A DNA stretch of 36,522 bases, from assembly GCA_003171065.1 (NCBI GenBank), contig PMXQ01000083.1, positions 1 through 36,522 of the forward strand, read 5' to 3'. The translations under genes and the position numbers were made by a program. The stretch is from Chloroflexota bacterium (GTDB taxonomy: Bacteria; Chloroflexota; Limnocylindria; Limnocylindrales; CSP1-4). Positions 8,811 to 17,109 of the stretch are shown here, piece by piece; the stretch's first letter is position 1, and each line of letters opens with the position of its first letter. The notes beneath the pieces are model-generated. The model worked only from the letters and a program-made list of their open reading frames with translations, ran no database searches and was not told the DNA's origin.

Positions 8811-9713
8811 CTACGCGGACGGCGCCGCGCTCCCCGACTCGCTGGCCGACCCGGACGGTGCGGGTGAGGCGAGCGCGGCATCGATGGCGGCCTTGATCAG
8901 GTCGTAGGTGGGCCAGGAATTGGCGTTCGCCCCGGCCACGAACTTGCCGTTCACGAGGATGGAGGGCGTCGCGGTCACCTGTGCTGGCGTGGACGCCTGC
9001 TCGGCCGCAATCGCGGCGTCGTGAGTGCCCTGATCCAGGCACGGCAGGTAGGTCGACATGTCGAGGCCGGCCGCTCTGCCGATGTCGGAGAGCCTGGACA
9101 TGGTGAACGCCGCGGGATTCTCGGTGGGGGACTGGTTGTTGGCGTAGAGCCAGTCGTGCATGACCCAGAACTTGCCCTGGTCGGCCGCGCACCAGGCGGC
9201 GTTCGCGGCATCGCGCGAGGCCGTGGCGCCGTCGTGGGCGTCGATCGTCAGGAAGTCGTGCCAGACCAGGCTGGCCTTGCCCGTGGCGATGTAGTTGTCC
9301 ACGAGGCTCTGCTCGGTCCCCTGAGTGGCGAAGACGAAGCAGGCGGAGCAGCGGAAGTCGCCGTAGATGTCGATCGTGACGGGCGCGCTCGGACTGCCCA
9401 GCGTTCGGCCGTTCGACGGGATGTTCGTCGGCGTGATCGCGCTGGGAGGGATCGGCGTGCCGGTGGGGACTCCGCCGCTGGGCCGCGTCATGAACGCTGC
9501 GCCGACGACGATGACGATGGCGACGACCGCAAATACCAGGGTCCAGATCAGCAACGAGCCGAGGCCGTTGGCGCTGGAGCCGCGAGTTCCGGACCGGGCC
9601 AGGGCCCGAGCGGTCTCTTTGTTCGCCAGGCTCTGCTGCCTGGCCGACTGGCGAGCGGCGGGCGGTACGTCGCCGCTCGAAGATGGGCGTTTGGGCGCGC
9701 GTTTCCGCTTCAT
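8811..9713 (-). CDS. Membrane-anchored DsbA-like thiol-disulfide oxidoreductase
   Basis: A 300-residue protein with a basic, low-complexity cytoplasmic N terminus (1-50), one membrane helix (about 52-76) and an outside thioredoxin-fold domain of the DsbA/thioredoxin_4 type. The active-site motif is FRCSACF (C122 and C125, a CSAC variant of CXXC). It is followed by the DsbA helical insert, the cis-Pro region TATPSILVNG and a Ser/Pro/Ala tail. It should form or exchange disulfides in exported proteins. Its start ATG 9713 overlaps the GNAT stop as ATGA, and a GGGGGAT ribosome binding site lies just upstream, so the two genes are translated together. Related Chloroflexota and actinobacterial proteins have the same anchor-plus-DsbA layout. 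Confidence 0.88.
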   Translation of the reverse strand: MKRKRAPKRPSSSGDVPPAARQSARQQSLANKETARALARSGTRGSSANGLGSLLIWTLVFAVVAIVIVVGAAFMTRPSGGVPTGTPIPPSAITPTNIPSNGRTLGSPSAPVTIDIYGDFRCSACFVFATQGTEQSLVDNYIATGKASLVWHDFLTIDAHDGATASRDAANAAWCAADQGKFWVMHDWLYANNQSPTENPAAFTMSRLSDIGRAAGLDMSTYLPCLDQGTHDAAIAAEQASTPAQVTATPSILVNGKFVAGANANSWPTYDLIKAAIDAALASPAPSGSASESGSAAPSA

Positions 9714-10291
9714 CGAGTTATCCCCCTTTGGTCGGCCTCGACGGGAGCGTCCCGGCATACAGGCCGGCCGGATGGACCGGTCAGCGGGCAGTCGAACTCC
9801 AGCTCGTCTCGGATGGGGATTCCGTGGTCCCCGACGAGCGGGATCTCGGGCTTGAGCAACTTGCGGGCCTGCGTCGCCGCGTCGGGCCACAGACGCACGA
9901 GACGCAGGCCGCGGCGTTGATAGAAGCGCATGGCATCGACGTTGTCGTAAGTGGTCACGAGCCACAGGCGGCGAGCGCCCGCCGCACGGGCCAGCTCGGC
10001 GACCGCGTTCAGGAGTGCCGTACCCGTTCCGTGGCCCCGTTCGAAGGCCTCGAGCAGGACGAGCTTGCAGGCGCCCGCGGCGAAGCGGTACGCGGCCACG
10101 CCCAGCCAGCGCTCGCCGTCCACGGCCAGCAGGCATGGCAGTCCAGAGACTCGATGAAGAGAGAGGCGGCTGGCCACGTAGGGCGAGCCCCAGCTCTTCA
10201 CGATCACGCGGTCGAGCTCGCCGCGCTCCTCGAGTCGGATCTGGCGGATCGCCCGGGCGACAGTCGTGGCTTCAGGCGTGGCGTGGAGCAT
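9710..10291 (-). CDS. GNAT-family N-acetyltransferase
   Basis: 193 residues with the acetyl-CoA loop RGHGTGTALL (about 85-94), matching the GNAT R/QxxGxG/A pattern, followed by the downstream helix and YDNVDAMRFYQRRGLRLV, the usual N...A...FY...GF motif. Such enzymes transfer an acyl group from CoA to an amine; the substrate cannot be told. The start at ATG 10291 has only a distant GGAG site. The gene is coupled to the DsbA-like gene by a four-base overlap. The C-terminal 30 residues after the GNAT core (starting PLVGDHGIPI) are not typical and may cap the domain. Confidence 0.88.
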   Translation of the reverse strand: MLHATPEATTVARAIRQIRLEERGELDRVIVKSWGSPYVASRLSLHRVSGLPCLLAVDGERWLGVAAYRFAAGACKLVLLEAFERGHGTGTALLNAVAELARAAGARRLWLVTTYDNVDAMRFYQRRGLRLVRLWPDAATQARKLLKPEIPLVGDHGIPIRDELEFDCPLTGPSGRPVCRDAPVEADQRGITR

Positions 10292-10311
10292 GGCGGCAAG
10301 GGCTCCGGGCT

Positions 10312-11991
10312 CTAGACGAGCTTGACGTGCTCGTGCCAGTGGGGCGCGGACGCCGGCAGCCCGAGAGCCTCGATCTTCGGTTCGATCGCCTGCTGCGCCT
10401 CGGGGTCGCCGTGGACGATAAAGATCTGTCGCGGCACGCCCGGGTCGCCGGCCTTTCGGCCCTCGATGAAATGGCCGAGCCAGGCCAGGATCTGAGGCTC
10501 GTCGGCGTGGGCGGAGAAACCGGTGATGGAGCGCACGGCACAGCGGACCTGATACTCCTGACCGTCGAGGCGGGCCGTCTTCACGCCGGCCTGCAGGCGG
10601 GCCCCGAGCGTGCCCTCGCCCTGGTAACCCACGAACAGGATCATCGCCTTCGTGTCGCCGATGAGGGTTCGCAGGTGGCCCAGGACGCGGCCGCCGGTGA
10701 GCATCCCGTTCGAGGCGACCAGGACGTACGGCCGTCGCGAGCGATCGATCTTCTCGGAGTCGGCCGCCAGCGGCGTCTCCTGCTCGTTCGGGAAGTCGAT
10801 CGGGCCTTCGCCCTTGTTCAGCAGGGCCAGCGTGTCGGCGTCGTAGTAATCGCGGTGCTCGCGGTAGATCGTCGACGCCTTCGACGCCATCGGAGAGTCG
10901 AGGTAGAGCTTGATCCTGGGGATGCGGCCGGCGTCGAGGAGGTGCTGCAGGGCCCAGACGACCTCCTGCGTTCGGCCGATCGCGAACGACGGGATCAAGA
11001 GCACGCCGCTCTGCGCGATGACGTCGTTCACGGCCTGCGCGAGCTGATCGAGAGACTCGTCCTCGGGCTCGTGGGTGCGGCCGCCGTAGGTCGACTCGAC
11101 AAAGACGTAGTCGGCGGCCTTGATGACGGTGGGGTCGCGCAGGATCGGGGCGGCGGTGCGGCCGAGATCGCCGGAAAAGACGAGGGTCCGGGCCGGGGTG
11201 CTCCCCTGCGCCTCGACGCGCAGCTCCACGATCGAGGAGCCGAGGATGTGGCCCGCGTCGTGGAAGACGGCGGTGATGCCGGGGGCGACGGCGACCGTTG
11301 CCTCGTAAGCCACGGCCTTGAACCGGTCCAGCGAACTCTGGGCCTGCGCCGTGTCGTAGAGCGGCTCCTCAACGACGAGGTTCGGCTGAGCTGGATTGCC
11401 GGCCATGGAAGCCGCGTAGTTGGCGTGACCAACGGGCGGGTAGCCGAGGCGCGTGCCGAGGGCTTGCTCGTCGTGCAGGGCCAGCTCGTCGACCCCCGAC
11501 GCCACGACGTGGCCGTCCGGCGTCAGGTCGCCCGGATGCAAGGCTGGGACCGCGGTCGCCTCGTCCTCCTGCTCGGCGATCTGTTCCTGCGCTTGGATGT
11601 CGGCCAGCTCCTTCTGCTCCTCGCGGGCGGCCTTGTCCGGGTGCTTCGCCGCCCAGTGGCGCTGCCGCTTGGCGTATTCCTCCTGGAGCTTGCCCGAGTC
11701 GAGCAGCACCAGAGTGGCCAGCTCGATCGTGCCTCTGGTCGCATAGATGGGCCCGTTGAAGCCCTCGGCCACGATGCGCGGAATCAGGCCGCAGTGGTCC
11801 AGATGGGCGTGGGTCAAGACGATCGCATCGAGGCTGGCGGGATCGTAGGCCGGAGGGACGCGGTTGCGGACGACCTCGTGCGGGCCGCCCTGGAACATGC
11901 CGCAGTCGATCAGCACATGGGCTCGATCGGTGATGAGGAGGAATTGGGATCCGGTGACGGTGTTAGCAGCGCCGAGGAAGCGGATTTCCAT
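10312..11991 (-). CDS. Metallo-beta-lactamase/beta-CASP nuclease (CPSF/RNase J-like) with a large insertion
   Basis: 559 residues. The metallo-beta-lactamase metal motif THAHLDH (H61, H63, D65, H66) is intact, as are HDAGHILGSS, VFSGDLGR, the beta-CASP entry ESTYGGRTHE, and the C-terminal RMMBL motifs GFSAHAD and IFIVHGD. These define a bacterial CPSF-like RNA-processing nuclease ('MBL fold metallo-hydrolase RNA specificity domain'). Unusual is a stretch of about 90 residues (115-205) after QEEYAKRQ: first charged and helical (Glu/Gln/Ala-rich), then Gly/Asp/His-containing. Close relatives usually have a much shorter linker to the EPLY segment here. The start ATG 11991 has no good ribosome binding site; CAGTAT six nt upstream could be a promoter for a leaderless message. 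It is divergent from the VOC gene. Confidence 0.9.
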   Translation of the reverse strand: MEIRFLGAANTVTGSQFLLITDRAHVLIDCGMFQGGPHEVVRNRVPPAYDPASLDAIVLTHAHLDHCGLIPRIVAEGFNGPIYATRGTIELATLVLLDSGKLQEEYAKRQRHWAAKHPDKAAREEQKELADIQAQEQIAEQEDEATAVPALHPGDLTPDGHVVASGVDELALHDEQALGTRLGYPPVGHANYAASMAGNPAQPNLVVEEPLYDTAQAQSSLDRFKAVAYEATVAVAPGITAVFHDAGHILGSSIVELRVEAQGSTPARTLVFSGDLGRTAAPILRDPTVIKAADYVFVESTYGGRTHEPEDESLDQLAQAVNDVIAQSGVLLIPSFAIGRTQEVVWALQHLLDAGRIPRIKLYLDSPMASKASTIYREHRDYYDADTLALLNKGEGPIDFPNEQETPLAADSEKIDRSRRPYVLVASNGMLTGGRVLGHLRTLIGDTKAMILFVGYQGEGTLGARLQAGVKTARLDGQEYQVRCAVRSITGFSAHADEPQILAWLGHFIEGRKAGDPGVPRQIFIVHGDPEAQQAIEPKIEALGLPASAPHWHEHVKLV

Positions 11992-12072
11992 ACGCGCATA
12001 CTGCCATCCATTCGGGTCGAGCGTGCGCGAGTCGCGCAGGCCTGTGGCCGCGGCCGTAGCGGAGGGATGCGA

Positions 12073-12501
12073 ATGACGGGCATCGCCAGGCTGGTCAACG
12101 CGGCCGCGGTCTTCTTGACGCCGGACATCCGCAGGACCGCCGCGTACTACCGCGACGTGTTCGGCTTCACGGTCGTCGAGCACTACGACACGGAGGAGGT
12201 CTTCGCCGCGATCTACCGCGACGACGTCGAGATCATTCTGGTGCAGGCCAGGCACGGCGATGTCCAATCCAACACCGCCCGTCACGGCGCCGGCTTCGAC
12301 ATCTACCTCGACCCGGATACCGTCGAGGGCGTCGATTCGATGCACGAGGAACTGAAGGCGAAGGGCGCCCGGATCGCCCGCGAGCCGGCAATGACAGCCT
12401 ATGGCAGCTACGAGTTCGTCGTCGAGGACGTAGACGGCAGGCTAATCGGGATCGGGCGGATCCGGGACCGCGGAACGTTTTTCCGCGGCGCCGTCGAATG
12501 A
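12073..12501 (+). CDS. VOC-superfamily (glyoxalase/bleomycin-resistance-like) protein
   Basis: A 142-residue protein of one vicinal-oxygen-chelate module pair: LTPDIRRTAAYYRDVFGFTV in the first half, then AGFDIYLDP ... LKAKGARIAREPAM ... YEFVVEDVDGRLIGIG in the second. Candidate metal ligands include an early position near the N terminus and the C-terminal Glu/Asp strand, but the full set is not clear, so it could be an enzyme or a binding protein. ATG 12073 is chosen because GGAGGG lies six nt upstream; an in-frame ATG at 12067 is the alternative. It has no obvious functional partner. Confidence 0.85.
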   Translation: MTGIARLVNAAAVFLTPDIRRTAAYYRDVFGFTVVEHYDTEEVFAAIYRDDVEIILVQARHGDVQSNTARHGAGFDIYLDPDTVEGVDSMHEELKAKGARIAREPAMTAYGSYEFVVEDVDGRLIGIGRIRDRGTFFRGAVE

Positions 12502-12565
12502 CGGTCCGGCGACCGCCCGCATTCCGCCCGAGCGTTTGGAGCTGTTCCCGCGTCTGTAGGGTGTG

Positions 12566-13132
12566 ATGGCCGATCGATCGCTTCCGCGCGCCGCGACCGG
12601 AACACGCGCGATCCCCGACGCAGGCTGCGAACGGACGGTCCGGCTGCTGTTCCAGCGCCGCTCGCAGGAGATGTTCGGCTTCGTGCGCCGTCTCGGCCTC
12701 GGTGATGAGGAGGCGTCCGACGCCGTCCAGGAGACGATGCTGCGCCTGTGGCGCGAGCTGGACTCCGGCGCGGAGATCGACGATCCGGACGCCTGGGCCT
12801 TTCGGACGCTGTACCGGGTGAGCATCGACAGCCACCGACTGCGACGGCGGATGGCCGGTCTGGTCGACCGCATCGGCGGCGGGCTTTCGGCAGCCGATCG
12901 GGGCCGCCACGATGGCGACCCGGCGCGAGCGATCGAGGTCGACGCCATCTGGCAGGCGGTAGATCGGCTGCCGGAGCGCCAGCGCGCCGTCCTTTACTTA
13001 CGCTACCGGGCCGATCTGCCGTACGAACGAATCGGTCTGGCCCTGGGGATAACTCCCAGCGCCGCGCGAGGCCACGCGTCCACCGGACTCGGGACTCTAC
13101 GTCGGCGCTTTCAAGCCGAGGACGAACGATGA
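12566..13132 (+). CDS. ECF-type RNA polymerase sigma factor
   Basis: 188 residues. Region 2 is recognisable (LFQRRSQEMFGFVRRL ... DAVQETMLRLWREL ... AWAFRTLYRVSIDSHR), as is region 4 with its helix-turn-helix (VDRLPERQRAVLYLRYRADL then YERIGLALGITPSAARGH). The linker is short and region 3 absent, as in ECF sigma factors. It would direct RNA polymerase to a small regulon on an outside signal. ATG 12566 is chosen; GTG 12563 directly before it is equally possible. The stop overlaps the start of the next gene as ATGA, the usual arrangement for a sigma factor and its membrane anti-sigma factor. Confidence 0.92.
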   Translation: MADRSLPRAATGTRAIPDAGCERTVRLLFQRRSQEMFGFVRRLGLGDEEASDAVQETMLRLWRELDSGAEIDDPDAWAFRTLYRVSIDSHRLRRRMAGLVDRIGGGLSAADRGRHDGDPARAIEVDAIWQAVDRLPERQRAVLYLRYRADLPYERIGLALGITPSAARGHASTGLGTLRRRFQAEDER

Positions 13133-14835
13133 CTCACGACGAAGAGATCGAGGCGGCGCTGAAGAGCCGGCCGGCGGATGAACGGGTCTACGACGAGCCG
13201 CTGGCGATGCCCGCGTTCTCGGTGACTCAGCGGGTTCGCCCGGTCGCGAGGTCGCGTGCCCGGAGCGGCAGATTGAGGCCGCTCGCGGCGTTGTTGGTCG
13301 TTCTGGTCGTCGCCGGCGCGTCGCTCACGTTCGGCTTGTATGGGCCACTCCATCTCGCTCGGTCCGGCCCGGCCGGCACGCCGGCGGTCCAGGGCACGGA
13401 CCAGGGGGAGAATCCTCTCTCTCTCGAGCAGACCGCCGAGGCCAGCGTAGGGCCGTCGGGGCAAATCCGGTCCGGTGGGTTCTGGGCCATAAAGGGCTCG
13501 GCGCTGCTTGTGTCGACCGACGACGGACAGACCTGGCGCGCCCACTCGATTCCCCGGGCAAACATGAACACGCTCGTCGGAGACGCACTGTTCATGCTCG
13601 ACGCGGACCACGCCTGGACGATCACCGACGCCCACACGATCTACCGGACGAGCGACGGCGGAGCCAGCTGGGCCGCCGCGACTCTGCCCGACAACTGCGG
13701 CATCCAGTTCGGTCTGAGCTTCGTAGACGCGTACGTCGGATACGTGATCTGCCTCGACGACTATGCCCGGGCTACCGTGATGAGCACAGACGATGGCGGC
13801 GCGACCTGGCGGGTGATCACAACGAACGCGACCACCGACTCGGGCCCCATCGGCTCGGTCATGGAGGCAACGGACGAGAGGACTCTCTGGGCGGTCTCGA
13901 ACGATTTCGACAACGGCACGCAAGCGCTCCTTGCGGTGAGTCGGGACGGCGGCGCCACCTGGACCGATGCGAAGCTGCCTGCGGTGCCGGCTGCCAACGT
14001 TCGGGCAGAGGACGATGGCAAGCCCGGCTGGTCGGTGAGTCTGCCCACCTTCGTTACGTCCGAGCAGGGCCTCGTCGGGGTACTGGATCGGTCGGTCGGA
14101 TCCTCCGGCGGGCAGTTCTTCGCCACCGGCGACGGCGGGCGGACCTGGAAGGAGGATCCCGAGGCGTCCGGCCAGAATCGCCCCCCGGCAGCGGTTCTGA
14201 CGATGAATTCCTGGGTTGCATATGAGGACTCACCGCCGCAGATCTTGCACACCTCGGACGGCGGCGCGCACTGGACCGCGGTCTCGGCCAGCGGGTTGCC
14301 GGATCCGGCCAACTTCCAGGACGTCGGGTTCGTGGACGAGAGGCACGGCGTCGCCGAGGTGACTTCCGTCCTGCTCGTGACCTCCGACGGCGGCTCGACC
14401 TGGACGGCGCCGGATCTGACGGCAGCAGCCGCCGGGCTGGTGCCGGTGTCCGGCGATGACGAGGCAGCCGTTCGGGCGACGGTCGAGGCCTACGAACAGG
14501 CGAGACTGGCCGGCAATGTGGCGGCCGAGAACGCCGTGCTCTCGGCGGTGTCTCAGATCATGTCCGTGGACACGCCCGACGCTACGCCGACGCCAGTGCC
14601 AACGGGGTTCGAGATCGTGAGCGTGGCTCGCACCGGCCTGGACCTCGATCCTGCCGCCGGCTACGAGAACGTCGACGTCCTGGAGGAAGCCGACTACTCG
14701 CGCGTCTTCGCCGTCACGGTTCGAGTGACGGTCGTCGGCGGTTCAACAACCGAAGAGAAGCTTCTGGTCGCTCCGTTGCTGGGAGCCGGGTGGCGGATCT
14801 GGACGCCCTCAGACTTGACGGTTTCGCCGAAGTAA
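13129..14835 (+). CDS. Probable anti-sigma factor fused to an extracytoplasmic seven-Asp-box propeller
   Basis: 568 residues. Residues 1-47 form a short cytoplasmic segment (DEEIEAALKSRPADERVYDE); a single membrane helix follows at about 48-70; the rest is outside. Seven Asp-box motifs of the form S/T-x-D-G/D-G-x-T-W lie at about 129-136, 174-181, 219-227, 271-278, 333-340, 375-382 and 418-425, predicting a seven-bladed BNR/sialidase-type or Ycf48-like propeller. A C-terminal domain (about 440-568) with a helix followed by strands looks NTF2-like. It overlaps the ECF sigma gene by four bases, so it most likely holds and releases that sigma factor. The cytoplasmic part is too short for a classical zinc anti-sigma domain and lacks its HxxxCxxC. 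The propeller could sense a ligand or cell-wall component; this is inference. Confidence 0.82.
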   Translation: MTHDEEIEAALKSRPADERVYDEPLAMPAFSVTQRVRPVARSRARSGRLRPLAALLVVLVVAGASLTFGLYGPLHLARSGPAGTPAVQGTDQGENPLSLEQTAEASVGPSGQIRSGGFWAIKGSALLVSTDDGQTWRAHSIPRANMNTLVGDALFMLDADHAWTITDAHTIYRTSDGGASWAAATLPDNCGIQFGLSFVDAYVGYVICLDDYARATVMSTDDGGATWRVITTNATTDSGPIGSVMEATDERTLWAVSNDFDNGTQALLAVSRDGGATWTDAKLPAVPAANVRAEDDGKPGWSVSLPTFVTSEQGLVGVLDRSVGSSGGQFFATGDGGRTWKEDPEASGQNRPPAAVLTMNSWVAYEDSPPQILHTSDGGAHWTAVSASGLPDPANFQDVGFVDERHGVAEVTSVLLVTSDGGSTWTAPDLTAAAAGLVPVSGDDEAAVRATVEAYEQARLAGNVAAENAVLSAVSQIMSVDTPDATPTPVPTGFEIVSVARTGLDLDPAAGYENVDVLEEADYSRVFAVTVRVTVVGGSTTEEKLLVAPLLGAGWRIWTPSDLTVSPK

Positions 14836-14871
14836 GAAGCGATCCACGTATCCCGTCGGGCCTGGAAGAGG

Positions 14872-15717
14872 TCAGTCGCGGAGGTCGATGTAGACCGGGG
14901 CGTGGTCTGAGGGAAGCTGGCCCTTGCGGGCGTCGCGGTCGATATCGGCGGCGGTGCAGCGAGCGGCCACGGAGCGGGTCACGTACAGGTGGTCGATGCG
15001 CATCCCCAGGCCCTTGTGGAAGTTGCCGGCGCGGTAGTCCCACCAGCTGAACTTGCCGGGCTCCGGGTGGTGGAGCCGGTAGGCGTCGACCAGGCCCCAG
15101 TCGCGCAGGGCGGCGACGGCCTTGCGCTCGGGCCCGGAGACGTGCGTGGCGCCGGCGAAGTCGCGCGGGTCGTAGACGTCGATGTCCTCGGGCGCGACGT
15201 TGAAGTCGCCGCCGATGACCAGCGATCCCGCCGGATCCTGGGTCTCGCGCAGCCAGCGGGCCAGGCGGTCGAACCAGGCCAGCTTGGCTCGATAGAACGG
15301 CGTGTCGAGGGCCCGGCCGTTGGGGGCGTAGATGCTAACGACGCGCACGCTGCCGCAGACTGCCGAGATCATTCGCGCCTCGTCGCCGGGAGCGACCGAA
15401 GCCTCGGCCTCGATGGCAGTGGCGATCGCCGCCGTCGCGGACTCGGGCCCGGGTGAGCGGCGGACCGGCCCGTCGCCGAAGTTCGTGATGACGTCCGCGA
15501 TCCCGACGCGGCTCGCGATGGCGACGCCGTTCCAGCGCCCCTCGCCGTGGTGGGCCAGCTCGTAACCTGCCATCTGGAACGGCATGTCCGGGGCCGCCTG
15601 GTCGGCGAGCTTGGTTTCCTGCATCAGTAGCACGTCCGGGGCGCGTTGGGCGAGCCACTCCTCGACTCGCGGCAGGCGGGCCTTGAGCGAGTTGACATTC
15701 CAGGTCGCGATGCGCAT
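14872..15717 (-). CDS. xth: Exodeoxyribonuclease III / AP endonuclease
   Basis: 281 residues of the EEP (exonuclease-endonuclease-phosphatase) fold, acting in base-excision repair at abasic sites and 3' blocks. Key motifs are WNVNSLKARL (N-terminal Asn), LMQETKL (metal-binding Glu), SIYAPNGR, GDFNVAPEDIDVYDP, FSWWDYRAGNF, MRIDHLYVT and the catalytic SDHAPVYID. An insertion of about 25 residues (around RRSPGPESATAAIATAIEAE) sits in the first half where E. coli-type enzymes have a short turn. The start ATG 15717 has CGGAGG about 7 nt upstream. It is 55 nt after the ACT-domain gene and may be part of the same transcript. Confidence 0.95.
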   Translation of the reverse strand: MRIATWNVNSLKARLPRVEEWLAQRAPDVLLMQETKLADQAAPDMPFQMAGYELAHHGEGRWNGVAIASRVGIADVITNFGDGPVRRSPGPESATAAIATAIEAEASVAPGDEARMISAVCGSVRVVSIYAPNGRALDTPFYRAKLAWFDRLARWLRETQDPAGSLVIGGDFNVAPEDIDVYDPRDFAGATHVSGPERKAVAALRDWGLVDAYRLHHPEPGKFSWWDYRAGNFHKGLGMRIDHLYVTRSVAARCTAADIDRDARKGQLPSDHAPVYIDLRD

Positions 15718-15773
15718 CCAGCGCCTCCGAGTTGCCGCCCCGGCCTGGGGCGGGTCGCCGGTTCGACCGCCGG

Positions 15774-16460
15774 CTAGTAGCGCCGGCCCTTCTGCCGGGC
15801 GAAGTCGAACTTGGCCGTGTCGGCGATACCCATGACCGCCATCGTGCCGGCCTGAACCGGGTCGGTGACCACCAGGTCCGCCACGTCGGTCACGGTGCCG
15901 ACCATGTTGAGCGAGATGACCGGGATGCCGAGCGCCTGGATCTCCTGCACGGCCCTGGTGATGTCGCCGCCCATGATCGAGCCGGCGAGCAGCAGCGCCC
16001 GGGCCCGGTCGAGGTCGGCCACGGCGCGGACGGCTGAGGCCAGGTTCTCCTCACCGACGAGCGGGATGGTGTCGACGCTGATCTTCTCGCCGCGGAGGTT
16101 GTGGCGGTCCGCCTCGCTGACCGCCCCGAGCACGGCCTGGGCGATCTGCGCCCCACCGCCGATGACGATGAGCCGCTTGCCGAAGACCTTGTCCAGGGAC
16201 TTGGTCTTGCGGCAGCCCCGCAGGTTCGGCAGCTCGTCGAGGATCTCGGTGACGCGTTCGTCGGGCAGCCCTTCGATTTCCAGCTCGATCTCGACCAGTG
16301 GCCCAGCCTCGGCGTCCGTCCAGCGGCGAACGGTGCTGAGAGTTCGGACGGTGCCGCCGGCCGCGGCCACATGGCTGGCGACCTCCGCGATCGCGGCCGG
16401 GCGGTCGGCGTAGTCGAGGCGAACGGCGACCGTTGGCGCGGTGTGCTCCGAGCGCGCCAT
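15774..16460 (-). CDS. ACT-domain protein with a C-terminal DUF5612-like domain
   Basis: 228 residues. The N-terminal 80 or so form an ACT-type ligand-binding domain (VRLDYADRPAAIAEVASHV ... GGTVRTLSTV). The remaining 150 look like a nucleotide- or ligand-binding alpha/beta domain (KRLIVIGGGAQIAQAVLGAV ... LLLAGSIMGGDITRAV ... VISLNMVGTVTDVADLVV). From memory this layout resembles proteins called DUF5612 in methanogens and some Chloroflexota, but I could not check. The start ATG 16460 comes one nt after the stop of the upstream ACT gene, so the two are surely translated together. Regulation of amino-acid metabolism is the usual theme for ACT proteins. No enzyme partner is visible. Confidence 0.8.
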   Translation of the reverse strand: MARSEHTAPTVAVRLDYADRPAAIAEVASHVAAAGGTVRTLSTVRRWTDAEAGPLVEIELEIEGLPDERVTEILDELPNLRGCRKTKSLDKVFGKRLIVIGGGAQIAQAVLGAVSEADRHNLRGEKISVDTIPLVGEENLASAVRAVADLDRARALLLAGSIMGGDITRAVQEIQALGIPVISLNMVGTVTDVADLVVTDPVQAGTMAVMGIADTAKFDFARQKGRRY

Positions 16461-16461
16461 G

Positions 16462-16743
16462 TCAGCGGCCCCCGCCCATACCGCGATCGGTCAGGCCGGT
16501 TGCCCGCGACATGTCGTCGAGCGTCATCCCGGCCGCGTCGTCATGCTCCTCGAACCCGAGCTGGAGGGCCTCGAACGCCTTGCGCGTCCCGGCCGCGTCG
16601 CTCGTGGTCAGCATCAGCGCGCCGTCGGTGTCCTCGGCGACCCCGACGATGGCAGTGATGTTGATGCCTCGCTCGCCGAGGGCGGCCGCCATTCGCGCCA
16701 GGGCCCCGGGCTTGTCGTCCAACTGAACGGTGAACCAGATCAC
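16462..16743 (-). CDS. Small stand-alone ACT-domain protein
   Basis: 93 residues starting at GTG 16743, preceded by a near-perfect AGGAGGTG ribosome binding site. The whole protein is one ACT domain (FTVQLDDKPGALARMAAAL ... GINITAIVGVAEDTDGAL) plus a helical tail (AFEALQLGFEEHDD). Stand-alone ACT proteins bind amino acids or similar effectors and act by pairing with other ACT domains. The gene directly before the ACT-DUF5612-like gene on the same strand suggests that the two bind each other. The longer open frame upstream is not used, because the ribosome binding site fixes the start. Confidence 0.85.
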   Translation of the reverse strand: MIWFTVQLDDKPGALARMAAALGERGINITAIVGVAEDTDGALMLTTSDAAGTRKAFEALQLGFEEHDDAAGMTLDDMSRATGLTDRGMGGGR

Positions 16744-17109
16744 GCCGCACCTCCTGCGTGGATGGTAGCGGCCGCGAGGCACAAGGGGGAGGGGAGTGGA
16801 CCCGCCCGGGCGCCTCGGCCCCCGGCGCGGCCCGTTTCTGCAGATTTCTCCCAGGGCGGTCGCAATGCAGCAACCACGGGGCCGGAGTGGGTCCGATCGC
16901 GCTTCCCGCGGATCGATGCCGCCTGCTCGAGCGTGATATCGGGCCCCCAGTGAGCCATACGAGCCGCCGGCGCGGGCGGGGTCGTCCGGATATCGGCCAG
17001 ATCCCGAATAACGATCACAGGGCGGGAATCCTGCAGAAACTGTGGGCTCGACGGTCGACCCGATAGACCCCGGCCGGGCGATGCGGCTCGACCCGCTACT
17101 CTTCTCGCC
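16744..17109. other. Divergent intergenic region, no gene seen
   Basis: The 366 bases between the minus-strand ACT gene and the plus-strand ArsC-like gene hold no convincing ORF. A 9-bp word TTTCTGCAG (16835-16843) recurs inverted as CTGCAGAAA (17031-17039), and GATATCGG occurs twice (about 16936 and 16988). These could be regulator sites or chance. The promoter of the ArsC-like gene is at its end. Confidence 0.5.
17097..17102 (+). promoter_or_regulatory. Candidate -10 box of the ArsC-like gene (leaderless message)
   Basis: TACTCT is followed by seven bases and then ATG 17110, with no Shine-Dalgarno in between. A transcript starting at the ATG itself would explain this. Confidence 0.45.

Noticed and set aside
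10015-12072. Plus-strand open frame upstream of the VOC gene, opposite the MBL nuclease
   Set aside because: The minus strand carries complete metallo-beta-lactamase motifs. Only the last 142 codons of this frame (VOC) look like protein and have a ribosome binding site.
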